A DNA stretch of 64,000 nt from an uncultured Lachnospiraceae bacterium (GCA_947165025.1 CAMUYQ010000004.1:117101-181100), one strand, 5' to 3'; counted from the stretch's first letter, positions 8,647 through 19,043 are shown. The notes: a model not told the origin generated them from the sequence alone. Translations and numbers: made by a program.

Positions 8647-9534
8647 ATGGAAGAGATCTACAAAGAGAAATACCTGCATAAGGCTGAAGTGCTCATTGAG
8701 GCGCTTCCGTACATACAGCAGTTCAACAGAAAGGTCATTGTCGTCAAGTACGGCGGAAGTGCGATGGCTGACGAAGAGCTTAAGAAGAATGTCATAAAGG
8801 ACGTTACACTCTTAAAACTTGTCGGATTCAAGCCCATCGTCGTTCACGGCGGCGGCAAGGAGATATCATCCTGGATCGGTAAGGTCGGCAAGAAGAGTGA
8901 GTTCGTGAACGGTCTGCGCGTGACCGATGCCGAGACTATGGAGATAGCCGAGATGGTACTCGGTAAGGTGAATAAATCACTCGTGTCCATGGTAACCGAG
9001 CTTGGCGTGAAAGCCGTCGGGATATCCGGAAAGGACGGCGGTCTTCTTACGGTCGAGAAGAAGTACTCGGACGGCAAGGATATCGGATTTGTAGGTGAAG
9101 TCACAAACGTAGATACGAAGATACTTGAGGATCTTCTGGAGAAGGATTTTCTTCCCATAGTTGCTCCGATCGGACTTGATAAAGAGTACAACACGTACAA
9201 CATCAATGCCGATGATGCCGCATGTGCGATAGCAAAGGCAATGGGAGCGAACAAGCTCGCATTTCTTACGGACATTGAAGGCGTTTACAGGGATCCCGAC
9301 GATCCGACAACGTTCATCTCAAGACTTACCGTATCTGAAGCAGATGAACTGATAGACAAAGGATTTATCGGCGGCGGAATGCTTCCGAAGCTCAAAAACT
9401 GTACCGATGCCATAAAGAGCGGTGTCAGCCGCGTGCATATACTTGACGGCAGAAAGCCTCACAGCCTTCTTCTGGAGGTGTTCACCGACACAGGTATCGG
9501 AACGATGTTCTTTAAAGATGAGGATAAGGTATGA
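8647..9534 (+). CDS. argB: Acetylglutamate kinase
   Basis: 295 residues. It phosphorylates N-acetylglutamate with ATP, the second arginine step. VVKYGGSAM at the N-terminus, [11 protein letters not shown], and [12 protein letters not shown] are the amino-acid-kinase signatures. An N-terminal extension helix before VVKYGG is the feature associated with arginine-sensitive hexameric kinases, so feedback inhibition is plausible. It overlaps argD by 4 bases (ATGA). Confidence 0.97.
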   Translation: MEEIYKEKYLHKAEVLIEALPYIQQFNRKVIVVKYGGSAMADEELKKNVIKDVTLLKLVGFKPIVVHGGGKEISSWIGKVGKKSEFVNGLRVTDAETMEIAEMVLGKVNKSLVSMVTELGVKAVGISGKDGGLLTVEKKYSDGKDIGFVGEVTNVDTKILEDLLEKDFLPIVAPIGLDKEYNTYNINADDAACAIAKAMGANKLAFLTDIEGVYRDPDDPTTFISRLTVSEADELIDKGFIGGGMLPKLKNCTDAIKSGVSRVHILDGRKPHSLLLEVFTDTGIGTMFFKDEDKV

Positions 9535-10730
9535 ACACACAGGAGATCATAAAAAAGGCGGATGAGAATCTGCTGCATACATACAACCGCTACCCGATCG
9601 TATTTGACCGGGGCGAGGGCGTAAGGCTGTACGATCACGACGGCAGGGAGTATCTTGATTTCTGCGCCGGGATAGCAGTATATGCACTCGGATACGGAAA
9701 CAAAAAGTACGAGGATGCGCTCAAGAAACAGATAGAAAAGATAACGCATATTTCCAACTACTATTATTCGGAGCCTCTTGCCGATGCTGCTGAGAAGCTT
9801 ACAAAGGCAGCGGGCCTTGACAGGGTGTTCTTTACGAACAGCGGAGCCGAGGCTGTTGAAGGTGCGATAAAGGCAGCAAGGAAATACGCATACCTTAAAG
9901 ATAACGCATGTGATCACGAGATAATCGCCATGGAGCATTCGTTCCACGGACGTACTTTCGGTGCGCTCTCGGTTACCGGAAACAGCCATTACCGTGAGCC
10001 GTTCGAGCCGATGATCGGAAACGTGAAGTTTGCAAAGTTCAACGATTATGACAGCGTTGAAGCACTTGTAAATGAGAAAACGTGTGCGATAATAATGGAG
10101 ACCGTTCAGGGTGAGGGAGGGATATACCCTGCCGACAGAGAATTTATCACAAAGATAAGGAAGCTCTGTGATGAGAAGGATATCCTGCTGATCCTTGATG
10201 AGATACAGTGCGGGATGGGACGGAGCGGCAGCATGTTCGCATTCATGCAGTACGGCGTTGTTCCCGATATCCTTACGACCGCAAAGGCAGTGGGATGCGG
10301 AGTTCCTGTGGGAGCTTTCCTTATGAGCCAAAAGGTCGCGGACGCATCACTCGTTCCGGGAGATCACGGAACGACGTACGGAGGCAATCCGCTCGCATGC
10401 GCTGCAATAGATACGGTCCTTGACATATTTGAAGAGGATAAGGTGCTTGAAAATGTCAGGGAAGTTGCGCCTTATCTTGAACAGAAGCTTAAAGAAACAG
10501 TTGAGGCATATGATTTTCTCAAAGAGGAGAGGGGCCTCGGACTGATGCGCGCCATAGTGTTTGATACGGATAAGAAAAAGCCCGGGGATGTTGTAAAAGC
10601 GGCGCTTTCAAAAGGGCTTGTGCTTATCACGGCAGGGACCGATGTTATCAGGTTCCTTCCGCCGCTTGTCATCACGAAGGCGGATGTTGATGAAATGGCA
10701 GAAAAGCTGTCTGCCGCACTTTCGGAGTAA
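9531..10730 (+). CDS. argD: Acetylornithine aminotransferase
   Basis: 399 residues, class III PLP aminotransferase. It interconverts acetylglutamate semialdehyde and acetylornithine. [31 protein letters not shown] and the PLP-lysine loop [16 protein letters not shown] are all present. Translationally coupled to argB through ATGA. The enzyme that should act between ArgB and ArgD (ArgC) is not encoded in this window. Confidence 0.96.
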   Translation: MNTQEIIKKADENLLHTYNRYPIVFDRGEGVRLYDHDGREYLDFCAGIAVYALGYGNKKYEDALKKQIEKITHISNYYYSEPLADAAEKLTKAAGLDRVFFTNSGAEAVEGAIKAARKYAYLKDNACDHEIIAMEHSFHGRTFGALSVTGNSHYREPFEPMIGNVKFAKFNDYDSVEALVNEKTCAIIMETVQGEGGIYPADREFITKIRKLCDEKDILLILDEIQCGMGRSGSMFAFMQYGVVPDILTTAKAVGCGVPVGAFLMSQKVADASLVPGDHGTTYGGNPLACAAIDTVLDIFEEDKVLENVREVAPYLEQKLKETVEAYDFLKEERGLGLMRAIVFDTDKKKPGDVVKAALSKGLVLITAGTDVIRFLPPLVITKADVDEMAEKLSAALSE

Positions 10731-10732
10731 AA

Positions 10733-12295
10733 ATGTTCAAAAGACTGGTCTGTGCCGTTCTGGTCCTGGCTTTGGCAGGATCACTGTGGTACGTTGCAAA
10801 TACAACATATGATTCGCAGTTTGCCCTGACTGCGGAAGATGCCGCACCGGCACCGGATGCGGCCGAAGAAGGAGAGGAGACGGGATTTGTCGATGACGGC
10901 AGCCTGACTCTCTGGTATACGGATGAGGCACTCACCGATTATCTTACGGGCGTTGCGCTCTCATTTGAGCAGGATCAGGGGATCAAGGTCAACGTTGTTC
11001 TCAAGGACGGCGTGCAGTTCCTTGAGGCGATCAACGAGAATTCCCTTCAGGATTCAAAGGATAGGACGGAGGCTCTTCCGGACCTTTATATAACAAGTCA
11101 TGACAATCTCCTGCGTGCATATCTTGCGGGGCTTGCATCGATCATAACTGATCCCGCAGGCGTCGTGACGGAGGAGATGTATCCGCAGACCGCGTTGAAT
11201 GCGGTAAGCTGCTACAATCATTACGTTGCATATCCGCTCTACTACGAGACCAATTTCTTCCTTTATAACAAAACATACATGGCTTCGATAGCCCAGAACA
11301 GGATAGAGGCCGAGGCCGATATGGCCGAGGGCGAGGAGGCTACGAAGGAACTCGAGGAAAACGGCCCTAAAGAGGAATCTTCCGATACCGTCGAAGAGGA
11401 GCTTGAAGAAGAGGATCCGATGGGTGAAGAGGATGCGGTGGCTGACCAGGAAATTCTCGATAAACTGGCGACGATGATCCCGGAAACGATCGAGGATATC
11501 AAGACGTTTGCCAACAACTACGATGCTCCCGAGGCTGTTGAGTCCGTTTTCAAGTGGGATGTATCGGATATATTCTATAACTATTTCTTTGTAGGTAATT
11601 ACATGGATGTCGGTGGACAGAACGGTGATAATGCCGCTGTCTTTAACATATACAACAAACAGGCGGTCGAGTGCCTGTCGGCATATCAGGCAATGAACCA
11701 GTTCTTCTCGATCGACACGAAGGTGGACAGCTATGACAACATTCTGCAGGATTTCATAGACGGCAAGATGGTATTTACGGTCGCAACGACCGATGCCATA
11801 GCCCGCATCCACGATGCGCAGAAGAACGGTGAATTCAACTTCGAGTACGGGGTAAGCACACTTCCCGATATATCAACTCTTTTAAAGGCAAGGGGGCTGT
11901 CGGTCACAAATGCCGTTGCTGTGAACGGATATTCCGAAAAGCAGGCGGATGCCAACAAGTTTGCAACATATCTTGTAAATTACAAGGCGTCGGATCTGTA
12001 TATGAAGTCCGGTAAGGTGTCATGCTGCAAAAATGTTGAGTATGAGGATGCCGAGATAGCCAACATCATGGCCGAGTATGAGAAATCGATGCCTCTTCCC
12101 AAAATGGTCGAGGCCAGCAACTACTGGGTACAGCTTGAGATCGCGTTCACAAAGGTCTGGAACGGCGGCGATCCCGATGAGGTGTTAAAGGAGCTTTCCG
12201 ATACTATCGGTGCCCAGATAGAGAAGATCAAGGCCAACCTTCCTACACAGGAGTCCGTAAATGCGGGCGCAGCCGGACTAATCAACTTCAACTAG
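10733..12295 (+). CDS. Extracellular solute-binding protein with acidic insertion
   Basis: 520 residues, beginning two bases after the argD stop with cggag as its ribosome site. An N-terminal signal or anchor helix (RLVCAVLVLALAGSLWYVA) lacks a lipobox Cys. The body has the family 1 binding-protein pattern: LTLWYTDEALTDYL, PDLYITSHDNLLRAYLAGL, YPLYYETNFFLYNKTYM. An unusual Glu/Asp-rich insertion lies at about residues 195-240, which may be a disordered surface loop. No permease or ATPase accompanies it. Position in the arginine transcript suggests coregulation, but its ligand cannot be read from the sequence. Confidence 0.75.
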   Translation: MFKRLVCAVLVLALAGSLWYVANTTYDSQFALTAEDAAPAPDAAEEGEETGFVDDGSLTLWYTDEALTDYLTGVALSFEQDQGIKVNVVLKDGVQFLEAINENSLQDSKDRTEALPDLYITSHDNLLRAYLAGLASIITDPAGVVTEEMYPQTALNAVSCYNHYVAYPLYYETNFFLYNKTYMASIAQNRIEAEADMAEGEEATKELEENGPKEESSDTVEEELEEEDPMGEEDAVADQEILDKLATMIPETIEDIKTFANNYDAPEAVESVFKWDVSDIFYNYFFVGNYMDVGGQNGDNAAVFNIYNKQAVECLSAYQAMNQFFSIDTKVDSYDNILQDFIDGKMVFTVATTDAIARIHDAQKNGEFNFEYGVSTLPDISTLLKARGLSVTNAVAVNGYSEKQADANKFATYLVNYKASDLYMKSGKVSCCKNVEYEDAEIANIMAEYEKSMPLPKMVEASNYWVQLEIAFTKVWNGGDPDEVLKELSDTIGAQIEKIKANLPTQESVNAGAAGLINFN

Positions 12296-12343
12296 CTTAA
12301 AAATATCCGTGTTCACAAAATAAACATATTTTCATCACAGATT

Positions 12344-12382
12344 CATAAACTTTGTAAGCGAGAATGAGAACCAAAGTTTATG
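12344..12382. promoter_or_regulatory. 11-bp inverted repeat upstream of htrA
   Basis: CATAAACTTTG (12344-12354) and CAAAGTTTATG (12372-12382) are perfect inverted arms with 17 bases between. The spacing and the lack of a following T-run favour an operator or 5'-UTR hairpin rather than a terminator. It lies 37 bases before the htrA start. Confidence 0.5.
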
Positions 12383-12418
12383 GTCAAATGAATCTTTGAT
12401 GAAAGAGAGGTAAATAAA

Positions 12419-13849
12419 ATGGGATTTTGGAAAAAGCTTGGTATCGGCGCAGCAATAGGTGTGACATTCGGTGTTACTGCAGCAGCCGGATTTTTAGGTA
12501 TCAAAACAGTTGCGGAGAAGATACTTCCGAACACACATTTTTCCGCAGAGTTTGAAGCTGAAGAGATAAAAGGTGGCGACGATAAGAACGAGGCTAAGGA
12601 AGAAAAGAAGGCTGAGAGTACGCAGACAAAGAAAGTGGAAAACGCAACCCTTACGAAGGCAGTTGACACTGTTGTGAACGATCCTGAAGCAGGAATGAGC
12701 GTTACGGAACTTGCAAAGAACAATCTTCCGAGCGTTGTATCGATCACAAACACATCGGTTCAGACACTCCGTGATATATGGGGGCGCAGCGGACAGTACC
12801 AGAACGTTTCGAGAGGAAGCGGGATCATCATCGGGCAGACCGACGACGAGCTTCTGATAGCGACAAACAGCCACGTTGTAAGTGATTCGGTTTCGATCAC
12901 GGTCGGATTTATAGATGATGAGATATATGACGCTACCGTAAAGGGCGCGGACAAATACATCGATCTTGCAGTCATCGGAGTCAAGATGTCTGATATCAAG
13001 CAGGATACACTCGATCAGATAAAGGTTGCCGTTATCGGAGATTCCGACAGTCTTCAGGTCGGTGAGCAGGTTGTTGCGATAGGAAACGCGATAGGATACG
13101 GACAGTCCGTAACAACAGGTATCGTTTCGGCACTTAACCGCGATATCCCCGATGATGATGTTGACACGGCATATATACAGACAGATGCAGCCATTAATCC
13201 GGGTAATTCGGGCGGTGCGCTTCTTAACATGAAAGGTGAGGTCATCGGTATCAACGCCGCAAAGATCGCCAGCACTTATGTTGAAGGTATCGGATATGCT
13301 ATACCCATGAACGTTGCAGAGCCCACGATCGACACTCTCATGAACCGAACGGCAAGAGAGAAAGTTGATGAGGATAAGGCCGGATATCTCGGTATAACAG
13401 GCGTTTCGGTCGATGCATCAACATCAAAGATGTACGGTATTCCGGAAGGTATCTACCTTCAGGAGGTCATTGAAGACGGACCTGCGGAAGAGGCCGGACT
13501 CCTCAAGGGTGATATCATCAAGAAGTTTGACGGCATTTCGGTATCATCGATCGCCGAACTTCGCGAAAACATGGACTACTATGAGGCAGGTGAAAAGGTC
13601 GACGTCGAATTCTGCAGACAGGAAGACGGCGAATACAAGGAAAAGACCGTCAGCGTGACTCTTACTACCAAGGATAAAGTAGGCATCAAGGATGAAAGGT
13701 CCGAAGAAAAGGATACTGAAAAGCGTGAAGGCGAGCCTGAAGGTAATGGCGAAGAGCGCGAAAACAGTAACGGGGAAGATCCCGGCAGGGATTATTACAA
13801 CTCACTTCCCGACGAGCTCAAGGAATTCTTCTTCGGATTCGGAAGATAA
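12419..13849 (+). CDS. htrA: HtrA/DegP-type membrane-anchored serine protease with PDZ domain
   Basis: 476 residues. A transmembrane anchor lies near residues 8-32, then a charged linker. The trypsin-like domain has ATNSHVVSDS (His), YIDLAVIGV (Asp) and NPGNSGGALLN (Ser). A PDZ domain follows (GIYLQEVIEDGPAEEAGL, GDIIKKFDGISV). The last ~60 residues form a hydrophilic Glu/Lys-rich tail ending in LKEFFFGFGR, which is unusual and may bind a partner or its own PDZ. Such proteases degrade or refold damaged envelope proteins outside the membrane. The inverted repeat upstream suggests regulated expression. Confidence 0.93.
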   Translation: MGFWKKLGIGAAIGVTFGVTAAAGFLGIKTVAEKILPNTHFSAEFEAEEIKGGDDKNEAKEEKKAESTQTKKVENATLTKAVDTVVNDPEAGMSVTELAKNNLPSVVSITNTSVQTLRDIWGRSGQYQNVSRGSGIIIGQTDDELLIATNSHVVSDSVSITVGFIDDEIYDATVKGADKYIDLAVIGVKMSDIKQDTLDQIKVAVIGDSDSLQVGEQVVAIGNAIGYGQSVTTGIVSALNRDIPDDDVDTAYIQTDAAINPGNSGGALLNMKGEVIGINAAKIASTYVEGIGYAIPMNVAEPTIDTLMNRTAREKVDEDKAGYLGITGVSVDASTSKMYGIPEGIYLQEVIEDGPAEEAGLLKGDIIKKFDGISVSSIAELRENMDYYEAGEKVDVEFCRQEDGEYKEKTVSVTLTTKDKVGIKDERSEEKDTEKREGEPEGNGEERENSNGEDPGRDYYNSLPDELKEFFFGFGR

Positions 13850-13893
13850 GACATAAGTGCAGTATCAGGTAACTCGGAAAGAGTGAACCTGTA

Positions 13894-14523
13894 ATGATAA
13901 ATAAAACAAAATATTACATTGCCGTGGCGGTCATTCTGATCGCTACGGCTTTTTGTGGCTGTAGCGAAGAAGAGGGCGAGATCGTCAGACTCGAAGCTAC
14001 AGAACAAAGCGCGCCTTACGGCGAAAATCAGACCGCCCCGGCAGAGATTCCCCACGAAAAAGATCCGGAGACGGTCAAAGTCTATGTGTGCGGCGCTGTT
14101 GTCGCCCCTGACGTTTATACGGTTGAAGCGGATATGCGTGTCGTTGATGCCGTAAATGCGGCAGGAGGATTTTCGCTGGACGCGGCGTCGGATTATGTAA
14201 ACTTGGCATCGCCTTTGACAGACGGCCAGAAGATCTATATCCCGACGTTCAGGGAGATAGAAGAAGCTGTAAATGCGGGAAATGTCGAAGGGCGCGGTGC
14301 AGCGGATGAAGGCGCGGGAGCAGCAGGCGGAAAGGTTGACATAAATTCCGCAAGCGCCGAAACGCTTATGACGCTTCCGGGCATCGGCCGTTCAAAAGCC
14401 GATAAGATAATTGCCTACAGAGAGGCTAACGGGGGATTTTCGTCCATCGAGGACATCATGCTCGTGGACGGTATCAAAGAGGGAATGTTCAATAAGATCA
14501 AGGAAGGAATATGTGTCAGATGA
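13894..14523 (+). CDS. ComEA-like lipoprotein (SLBB + helix-hairpin-helix)
   Basis: 209 residues. Lipoprotein signal with ATAFCGC. Residues ~60-125 are an SLBB/soluble-ligand-binding domain (VKVYVCGAVVAPDVYTV). The last 65 residues are a helix-hairpin-helix DNA-binding domain (INSASAETLMTLPGIGRSKA). ComEA binds double-stranded DNA on the outer face of the membrane in transformation. Here it lacks a comEC neighbour and is a lipoprotein rather than membrane-spanning, so a role in DNA uptake is likely but not certain. It overlaps the next gene through ATGA. Confidence 0.88.
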   Translation: MINKTKYYIAVAVILIATAFCGCSEEEGEIVRLEATEQSAPYGENQTAPAEIPHEKDPETVKVYVCGAVVAPDVYTVEADMRVVDAVNAAGGFSLDAASDYVNLASPLTDGQKIYIPTFREIEEAVNAGNVEGRGAADEGAGAAGGKVDINSASAETLMTLPGIGRSKADKIIAYREANGGFSSIEDIMLVDGIKEGMFNKIKEGICVR

Positions 14524-17500
14524 AGAAGAAAGCTATCATTGCGGCATCTCTTGCGGCTGCACTCTTTGTAACAGGATGTTCATCCGTAACCGAAACGGCA
14601 AACCCGCAAAAGACGGATGAAAGTCAGCAGACCGCAGTCTCCGAAGAGGCAGATGCGCCTGATGGTGCCGGTATCGATGCGGACATTGAGCAGATCATAA
14701 GTAGGATGTCGCTTCGCGAAAAGGTTGAGCAGAGGATGCTCGTGGCATTCCGGAATCTTGAGGAGTCTGCCAAGCCTTCGGAAGATCCCGATAAAAATAA
14801 GCCTGTCAGGGTCACGCAGCTCAGTGACAGGATCAAAGATAACCTTAAGGAGCATAACTACGGGGGTATGCTGCTGTTCGGAGATAACTTCTCGGATCCG
14901 AAGCAGACGCTCAGCCTTATCTCTGACATTCAGAAGACAAATCAGGACGGAGGCGGCCTTCCGATGCTCATCACGGTCGACCAGGAAGGAGGTAACGTTG
15001 CAAGGATAAACTTCGGAACTTCCGGAGTGGGCAATATGGCCCTTACGGCAACATCCGATCCGGAAAATGCTAAGAAAATGGCCCGTATATACGGTGAGGA
15101 GCTCAGGCTTCTCGGGATCAATACGGACCATGCGCCTGTTGTTGACGTCAATAACAACCCGAAAAATCCTGTCATCGGCCAGCGATCATTTTCCGATTCG
15201 CCCGAAACGGTCGCTGAATATGCGCTTTCTTATATGGAAGGTCTTCACGAGGAAGGGATCATCGCATGTCTGAAGCATTTCCCGGGCCATGGGAACACCG
15301 ATACCGACTCGCACACGGGATTTCCCCGCATTGACTCAACATATGATGAACTGAAGGAATTTGAACTGATACCGTTCAAGCAGGCTATCGATGCGGGAGC
15401 GGACATGGTAATGAGCGCACATATCCAGTATCCGAAGATCGAGGACGAAACATACACATCCATATCATCGGGTGAGGAAGTATATATTCCTGCGACAATG
15501 AGCCATAAGATACTTACGGGTATACTGAGAGATGATCTGGGATTTGAAGGTGTTATAGTGACCGATGCACTTGACATGAAGGCGATCGCCGACAACTTCG
15601 CACCGGAAGATGTCATGTGTAAGACGATGAATGCGGGGGCTGACCTTATCATGCTTCCTGCCGTACAGAATCAGCAGGTCTTTGACGAGATGAACAATAT
15701 GGTAGAGATTGCCGTAAAGCTTGCGGAGGATGGAAAGATCAGCGAGGAGTCGATAGATGATTCGGTCAGAAGGATACTGAAACTTAAGAAGAAGTACGGT
15801 ATTCTGGATATGACTGATTTTACGGTTACTGATGAAGAGATAAGTGCAGCGCAGGCAGGCGTAGGAAGCGATGAGCACCGTCAAACAGCGTGGGATCTTG
15901 CAAATGAGGCGCTTACGATCGTGAAAAACGATAATAACGCATTTCCGGTAAGCGGAGATGACAAAACACTGATACTGTTTTCCGACAGTTGTGCCAGCTG
16001 TGCCGGAAACGGGGAGCTTGTCAGGCAGAAGCTGAAAGATGAGAAAAAGATACCGGATGAATCACGGATAGAAGTGATGACAGTCACAAAGGACAACGAA
16101 AAGGACTGCATAAAGGCTGCCGAGGATGCCGATCATACTATCATCGTATCTGCCACATCGAGTGCTGCAAATCTTGATCCCGACAGCGATGACGGATTCT
16201 CCACGGGTGTGTTTGACAAGGTCATCGAAAAACTGCACAAGGATGGCAGACAGGTGATACTTGTTTCATGCAGGCTTCCGTATGATGCGGCCAGATTTGA
16301 TGCTGATGCGATCCTTCTTGCTTACAATGTATCTACGATGAAAGTGATGCCGCCTGCCTCGGGTGAGGGCAGTGCTTATGCTCCGAACCTTGCTGCGGCA
16401 CTGATCGCCTGTTTTGGCAAAGTGGACATAAACGGGTGTCTTCCGGTCGACATTCCCGAAATTGATGATAAATATGAGTTTACGGATAAGATCCTTTACA
16501 GAAAAGGCACGAACGTGATCCTTGGCGATGAGCAGTTTGATGAGTATACGTCCATGCTGGAAAATAAGCGTGTTGCGCTGTTTTCAAACCAGACCGGGAT
16601 CGTGGGAGATGATATCGCATCGGGTAAGCATATTCTTGATGCGCTGATCGAGCATGGCGTGGATGTTACCGCTATCTTCAGTCCCGAGCACGGATTTCGT
16701 GGAAAAGCAGATGCGGGAGAGAACGTTAATAACTCCGTGGATGAAAAGACCGGTGTCCCGATCCTGTCGCTGTATCAGAGTAATTCCCACTACCCTTCAA
16801 AGGAGGATATGGATAAGTTTGACACCCTCGTTGTGGATATACAGGATGTGGGTCTGAGGTACTATACATACTATATTTCCATGTATTATCTGATGGATGC
16901 ATGTGCTTCGTCAGGAAAGGATGTCATCATTCTTGACCGCCCCAATCCGAACGGATTCTATGTGGATGGCCCGATACTAAAGGATGAGTATAAATCAGGT
17001 GTTGGCAAGCTTCCTATCCCCGTGGTTCACGGGATGACGCTCGGCGAACTTGCAAGGATGATTAACGGTGAAGGATGGCTTGAGGCGGGAAAGGATGCGT
17101 GCAACCTCACTGTTATCCCCTGCCTTAACTATACGCATGATACGAAGACTGAACTTGTGACCGACCCGTCCCCGAATCTCAAGGATATGAGAGCGATCTA
17201 TCTTTATGCTTCAACATGCTTTTTCGAAAATACTTATGTTTCGGTCGGAAGAGGCACGGATATGCCGTTTGAAGTGTACGGAAGCCCGTTTCTGAGTAAG
17301 GATAAGAATTCTTTTTCTTTCACGCCCAAGAGCATGGAAGGTGCGATCAGGCCGCCCTTTGAGAATGAAACATGCTACGGACGGGATCTTCGTGATCTCT
17401 CATTTGAAGAAATATGGGAGAAAGGTATCAACCTCGAATATCTGATAAGCGCATACAATGATTTTCATGAAGAAAATCCCGACCTTGATTTCTTTGCAAT

Positions 17501-17663
17501 GCAGAAGAACGGTGACAAATACTGGATCGATCTGTTAAGCGGATCCGACGATCTCAGAAAACAGATCTGCGCCGGAAAGAGCGCGGAAGAGATCAAAGCC
17601 TCCTGGCAGGATGATATCGAGTCATTTAAGGAACAGCGTAAGCAGTATCTACTCTACGAATAA
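14511..17663 (+). CDS. NagZ-NamZ fusion: GH3 beta-N-acetylglucosaminidase + DUF1343/GH171 exo-muramidase lipoprotein
   Basis: About 1,050 residues. Lipoprotein signal ending FVTGC. Residues ~55-420 are a GH3 domain of the NagZ type: HFPGHGNTDTDSHTG carries the Asp-His dyad and VIVTDALDM the nucleophile Asp. Residues ~430-650 are the GH3 alpha/beta sandwich domain. Residues ~680-1050 are DUF1343: VALFSNQTGI, IFSPEHGFRG, DIQDVGLRYYTY, ILDRPNPNG, VGRGTDMPFE. In Bacillus subtilis NagZ and the DUF1343 enzyme NamZ are separate neighbouring genes that successively strip GlcNAc and MurNAc from peptidoglycan fragments. Here both activities would be on one surface protein. Start is ATG 14511 or 14520 (MKKKAII); the latter overlaps the comEA-like stop. 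Confidence 0.92.
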   Translation: MCQMKKKAIIAASLAAALFVTGCSSVTETANPQKTDESQQTAVSEEADAPDGAGIDADIEQIISRMSLREKVEQRMLVAFRNLEESAKPSEDPDKNKPVRVTQLSDRIKDNLKEHNYGGMLLFGDNFSDPKQTLSLISDIQKTNQDGGGLPMLITVDQEGGNVARINFGTSGVGNMALTATSDPENAKKMARIYGEELRLLGINTDHAPVVDVNNNPKNPVIGQRSFSDSPETVAEYALSYMEGLHEEGIIACLKHFPGHGNTDTDSHTGFPRIDSTYDELKEFELIPFKQAIDAGADMVMSAHIQYPKIEDETYTSISSGEEVYIPATMSHKILTGILRDDLGFEGVIVTDALDMKAIADNFAPEDVMCKTMNAGADLIMLPAVQNQQVFDEMNNMVEIAVKLAEDGKISEESIDDSVRRILKLKKKYGILDMTDFTVTDEEISAAQAGVGSDEHRQTAWDLANEALTIVKNDNNAFPVSGDDKTLILFSDSCASCAGNGELVRQKLKDEKKIPDESRIEVMTVTKDNEKDCIKAAEDADHTIIVSATSSAANLDPDSDDGFSTGVFDKVIEKLHKDGRQVILVSCRLPYDAARFDADAILLAYNVSTMKVMPPASGEGSAYAPNLAAALIACFGKVDINGCLPVDIPEIDDKYEFTDKILYRKGTNVILGDEQFDEYTSMLENKRVALFSNQTGIVGDDIASGKHILDALIEHGVDVTAIFSPEHGFRGKADAGENVNNSVDEKTGVPILSLYQSNSHYPSKEDMDKFDTLVVDIQDVGLRYYTYYISMYYLMDACASSGKDVIILDRPNPNGFYVDGPILKDEYKSGVGKLPIPVVHGMTLGELARMINGEGWLEAGKDACNLTVIPCLNYTHDTKTELVTDPSPNLKDMRAIYLYASTCFFENTYVSVGRGTDMPFEVYGSPFLSKDKNSFSFTPKSMEGAIRPPFENETCYGRDLRDLSFEEIWEKGINLEYLISAYNDFHEENPDLDFFAMQKNGDKYWIDLLSGSDDLRKQICAGKSAEEIKASWQDDIESFKEQRKQYLLYE

Positions 17664-17687
17664 TCCCCTTCGGAGTGTTGGGTTAAT

Positions 17688-19043
17688 ATGAAAAAGGTTT
17701 ATCTTGGAAAAATTCTTGCGATAGCAATACCCATAATGCTGTCGAATCTCATATCGCAGTTGCAGATGCTCATAGACCGTGTGTTCATTGGGAGACTTTC
17801 ACTTGATTGCATGAGCGCGGTAGGAAATGCCAGTACTCCGATGTGGACTACGATGAGTACTATCTTTGCTCTTACAACGGGTGCGACGATACTGGTCTCC
17901 CAGGCATACGGTGCGAACGATCTTGACAGAGCAGGAAAACTTATGGCGGCACTTTTTAAATACAACAACGTGCTCGGGTTCATACTTTTCCTGTTCTGGT
18001 TATTATGCCCGCATGTGGCATTTCATCTTATGGGAGTGGATGAGAGTATCATCGGTATGAGCATGGACTACGCCCGCTATTTTTCGCCCATCTTCATTCT
18101 TATGGGGATAGGTGCCTCGATCAGCTGTATGCTTGAAGTGAGTCAGAAAACGCAGATCATGATATGGTACGGTGTTTCCAGGTCGGTAACGAACGTGATA
18201 CTTGATTATGTTTTGATCCTCGGTAAATTCGGGTTTCCGAGAATGGAAGTCAAAGGCGCGGCTCTTGCCACCACGATAGCGGAGTTTCTCGGAGACCTGA
18301 TAGTTCTGATCTACGTACTTGTTGCAAAAGATCTTGTACTCAGACCTTCGCTTTCACAGATCCTTAAGGCAAAGCTTAAGCCATATATCGAAACGATCAG
18401 GTTTGGGGCTCCCGCAGCCTGTGAGGATTTTGCCTGGAATCTCGGTAATCTTTATCTTCTTGCAATGCTCAATAAGGTTTCCGTCGAAGCTGCCGGAATC
18501 CATTCCATAGTATTCGGTGTTGAACTGATAGCGGTTGTTCTTGTCGGATCCATAGGTACGGCCACACTGACTCTTTCGGGGTTTGAGACGGGTAAGAAGA
18601 ACATAGGAGGTGTCTGGGATGTCGTTCTGACTTCAGCGCTTCTCAGCTGGGGAATATGTGCGTTTAATCTTTTGATCTTCATGATGATCCCTCAACAGAT
18701 ACTGGGACTGTTTACAACAGATAAGACAGTTCTTGCTGCGGCGGGACTGTATCTGTTCATCGTCGGTGTCGACCTGTTCCCAAAGAGCGGGAACATCATA
18801 TACGGCTCGGGAATAAAGGGATACGGAGAGCCCTCGTGGATGTTGAAGACACAGCTTCTCGGAACGTTTTTTGTCATCGTCGCAAGTTCGATCGCAGTTA
18901 TGGTATTTCATATGGGAATACTGGAGATATTCATCATTGTCGTTATTGACGAGACGCTTCGCTTTGCTCTTAACAGCCGGAAATTGAAACGTATCAGGAT
19001 AATGAATCTTAGGAGAAAACAGAATGATCAGAAACTTTTGTGA
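17688..19043 (+). CDS. MATE-family multidrug/Na+ exporter
   Basis: 451 residues, twelve hydrophobic segments. The start, LGKILAIAIPIMLSNLISQL, and the internal repeat with VSQAYGANDLDRAG are characteristic of MATE transporters (NorM/DinF type), which export cationic drugs or metabolites using Na+ or H+ gradients. ATG 17688; 24 bases after the NagZ-NamZ fusion, so possibly the same transcript. Confidence 0.9.
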   Translation: MKKVYLGKILAIAIPIMLSNLISQLQMLIDRVFIGRLSLDCMSAVGNASTPMWTTMSTIFALTTGATILVSQAYGANDLDRAGKLMAALFKYNNVLGFILFLFWLLCPHVAFHLMGVDESIIGMSMDYARYFSPIFILMGIGASISCMLEVSQKTQIMIWYGVSRSVTNVILDYVLILGKFGFPRMEVKGAALATTIAEFLGDLIVLIYVLVAKDLVLRPSLSQILKAKLKPYIETIRFGAPAACEDFAWNLGNLYLLAMLNKVSVEAAGIHSIVFGVELIAVVLVGSIGTATLTLSGFETGKKNIGGVWDVVLTSALLSWGICAFNLLIFMMIPQQILGLFTTDKTVLAAAGLYLFIVGVDLFPKSGNIIYGSGIKGYGEPSWMLKTQLLGTFFVIVASSIAVMVFHMGILEIFIIVVIDETLRFALNSRKLKRIRIMNLRRKQNDQKLL

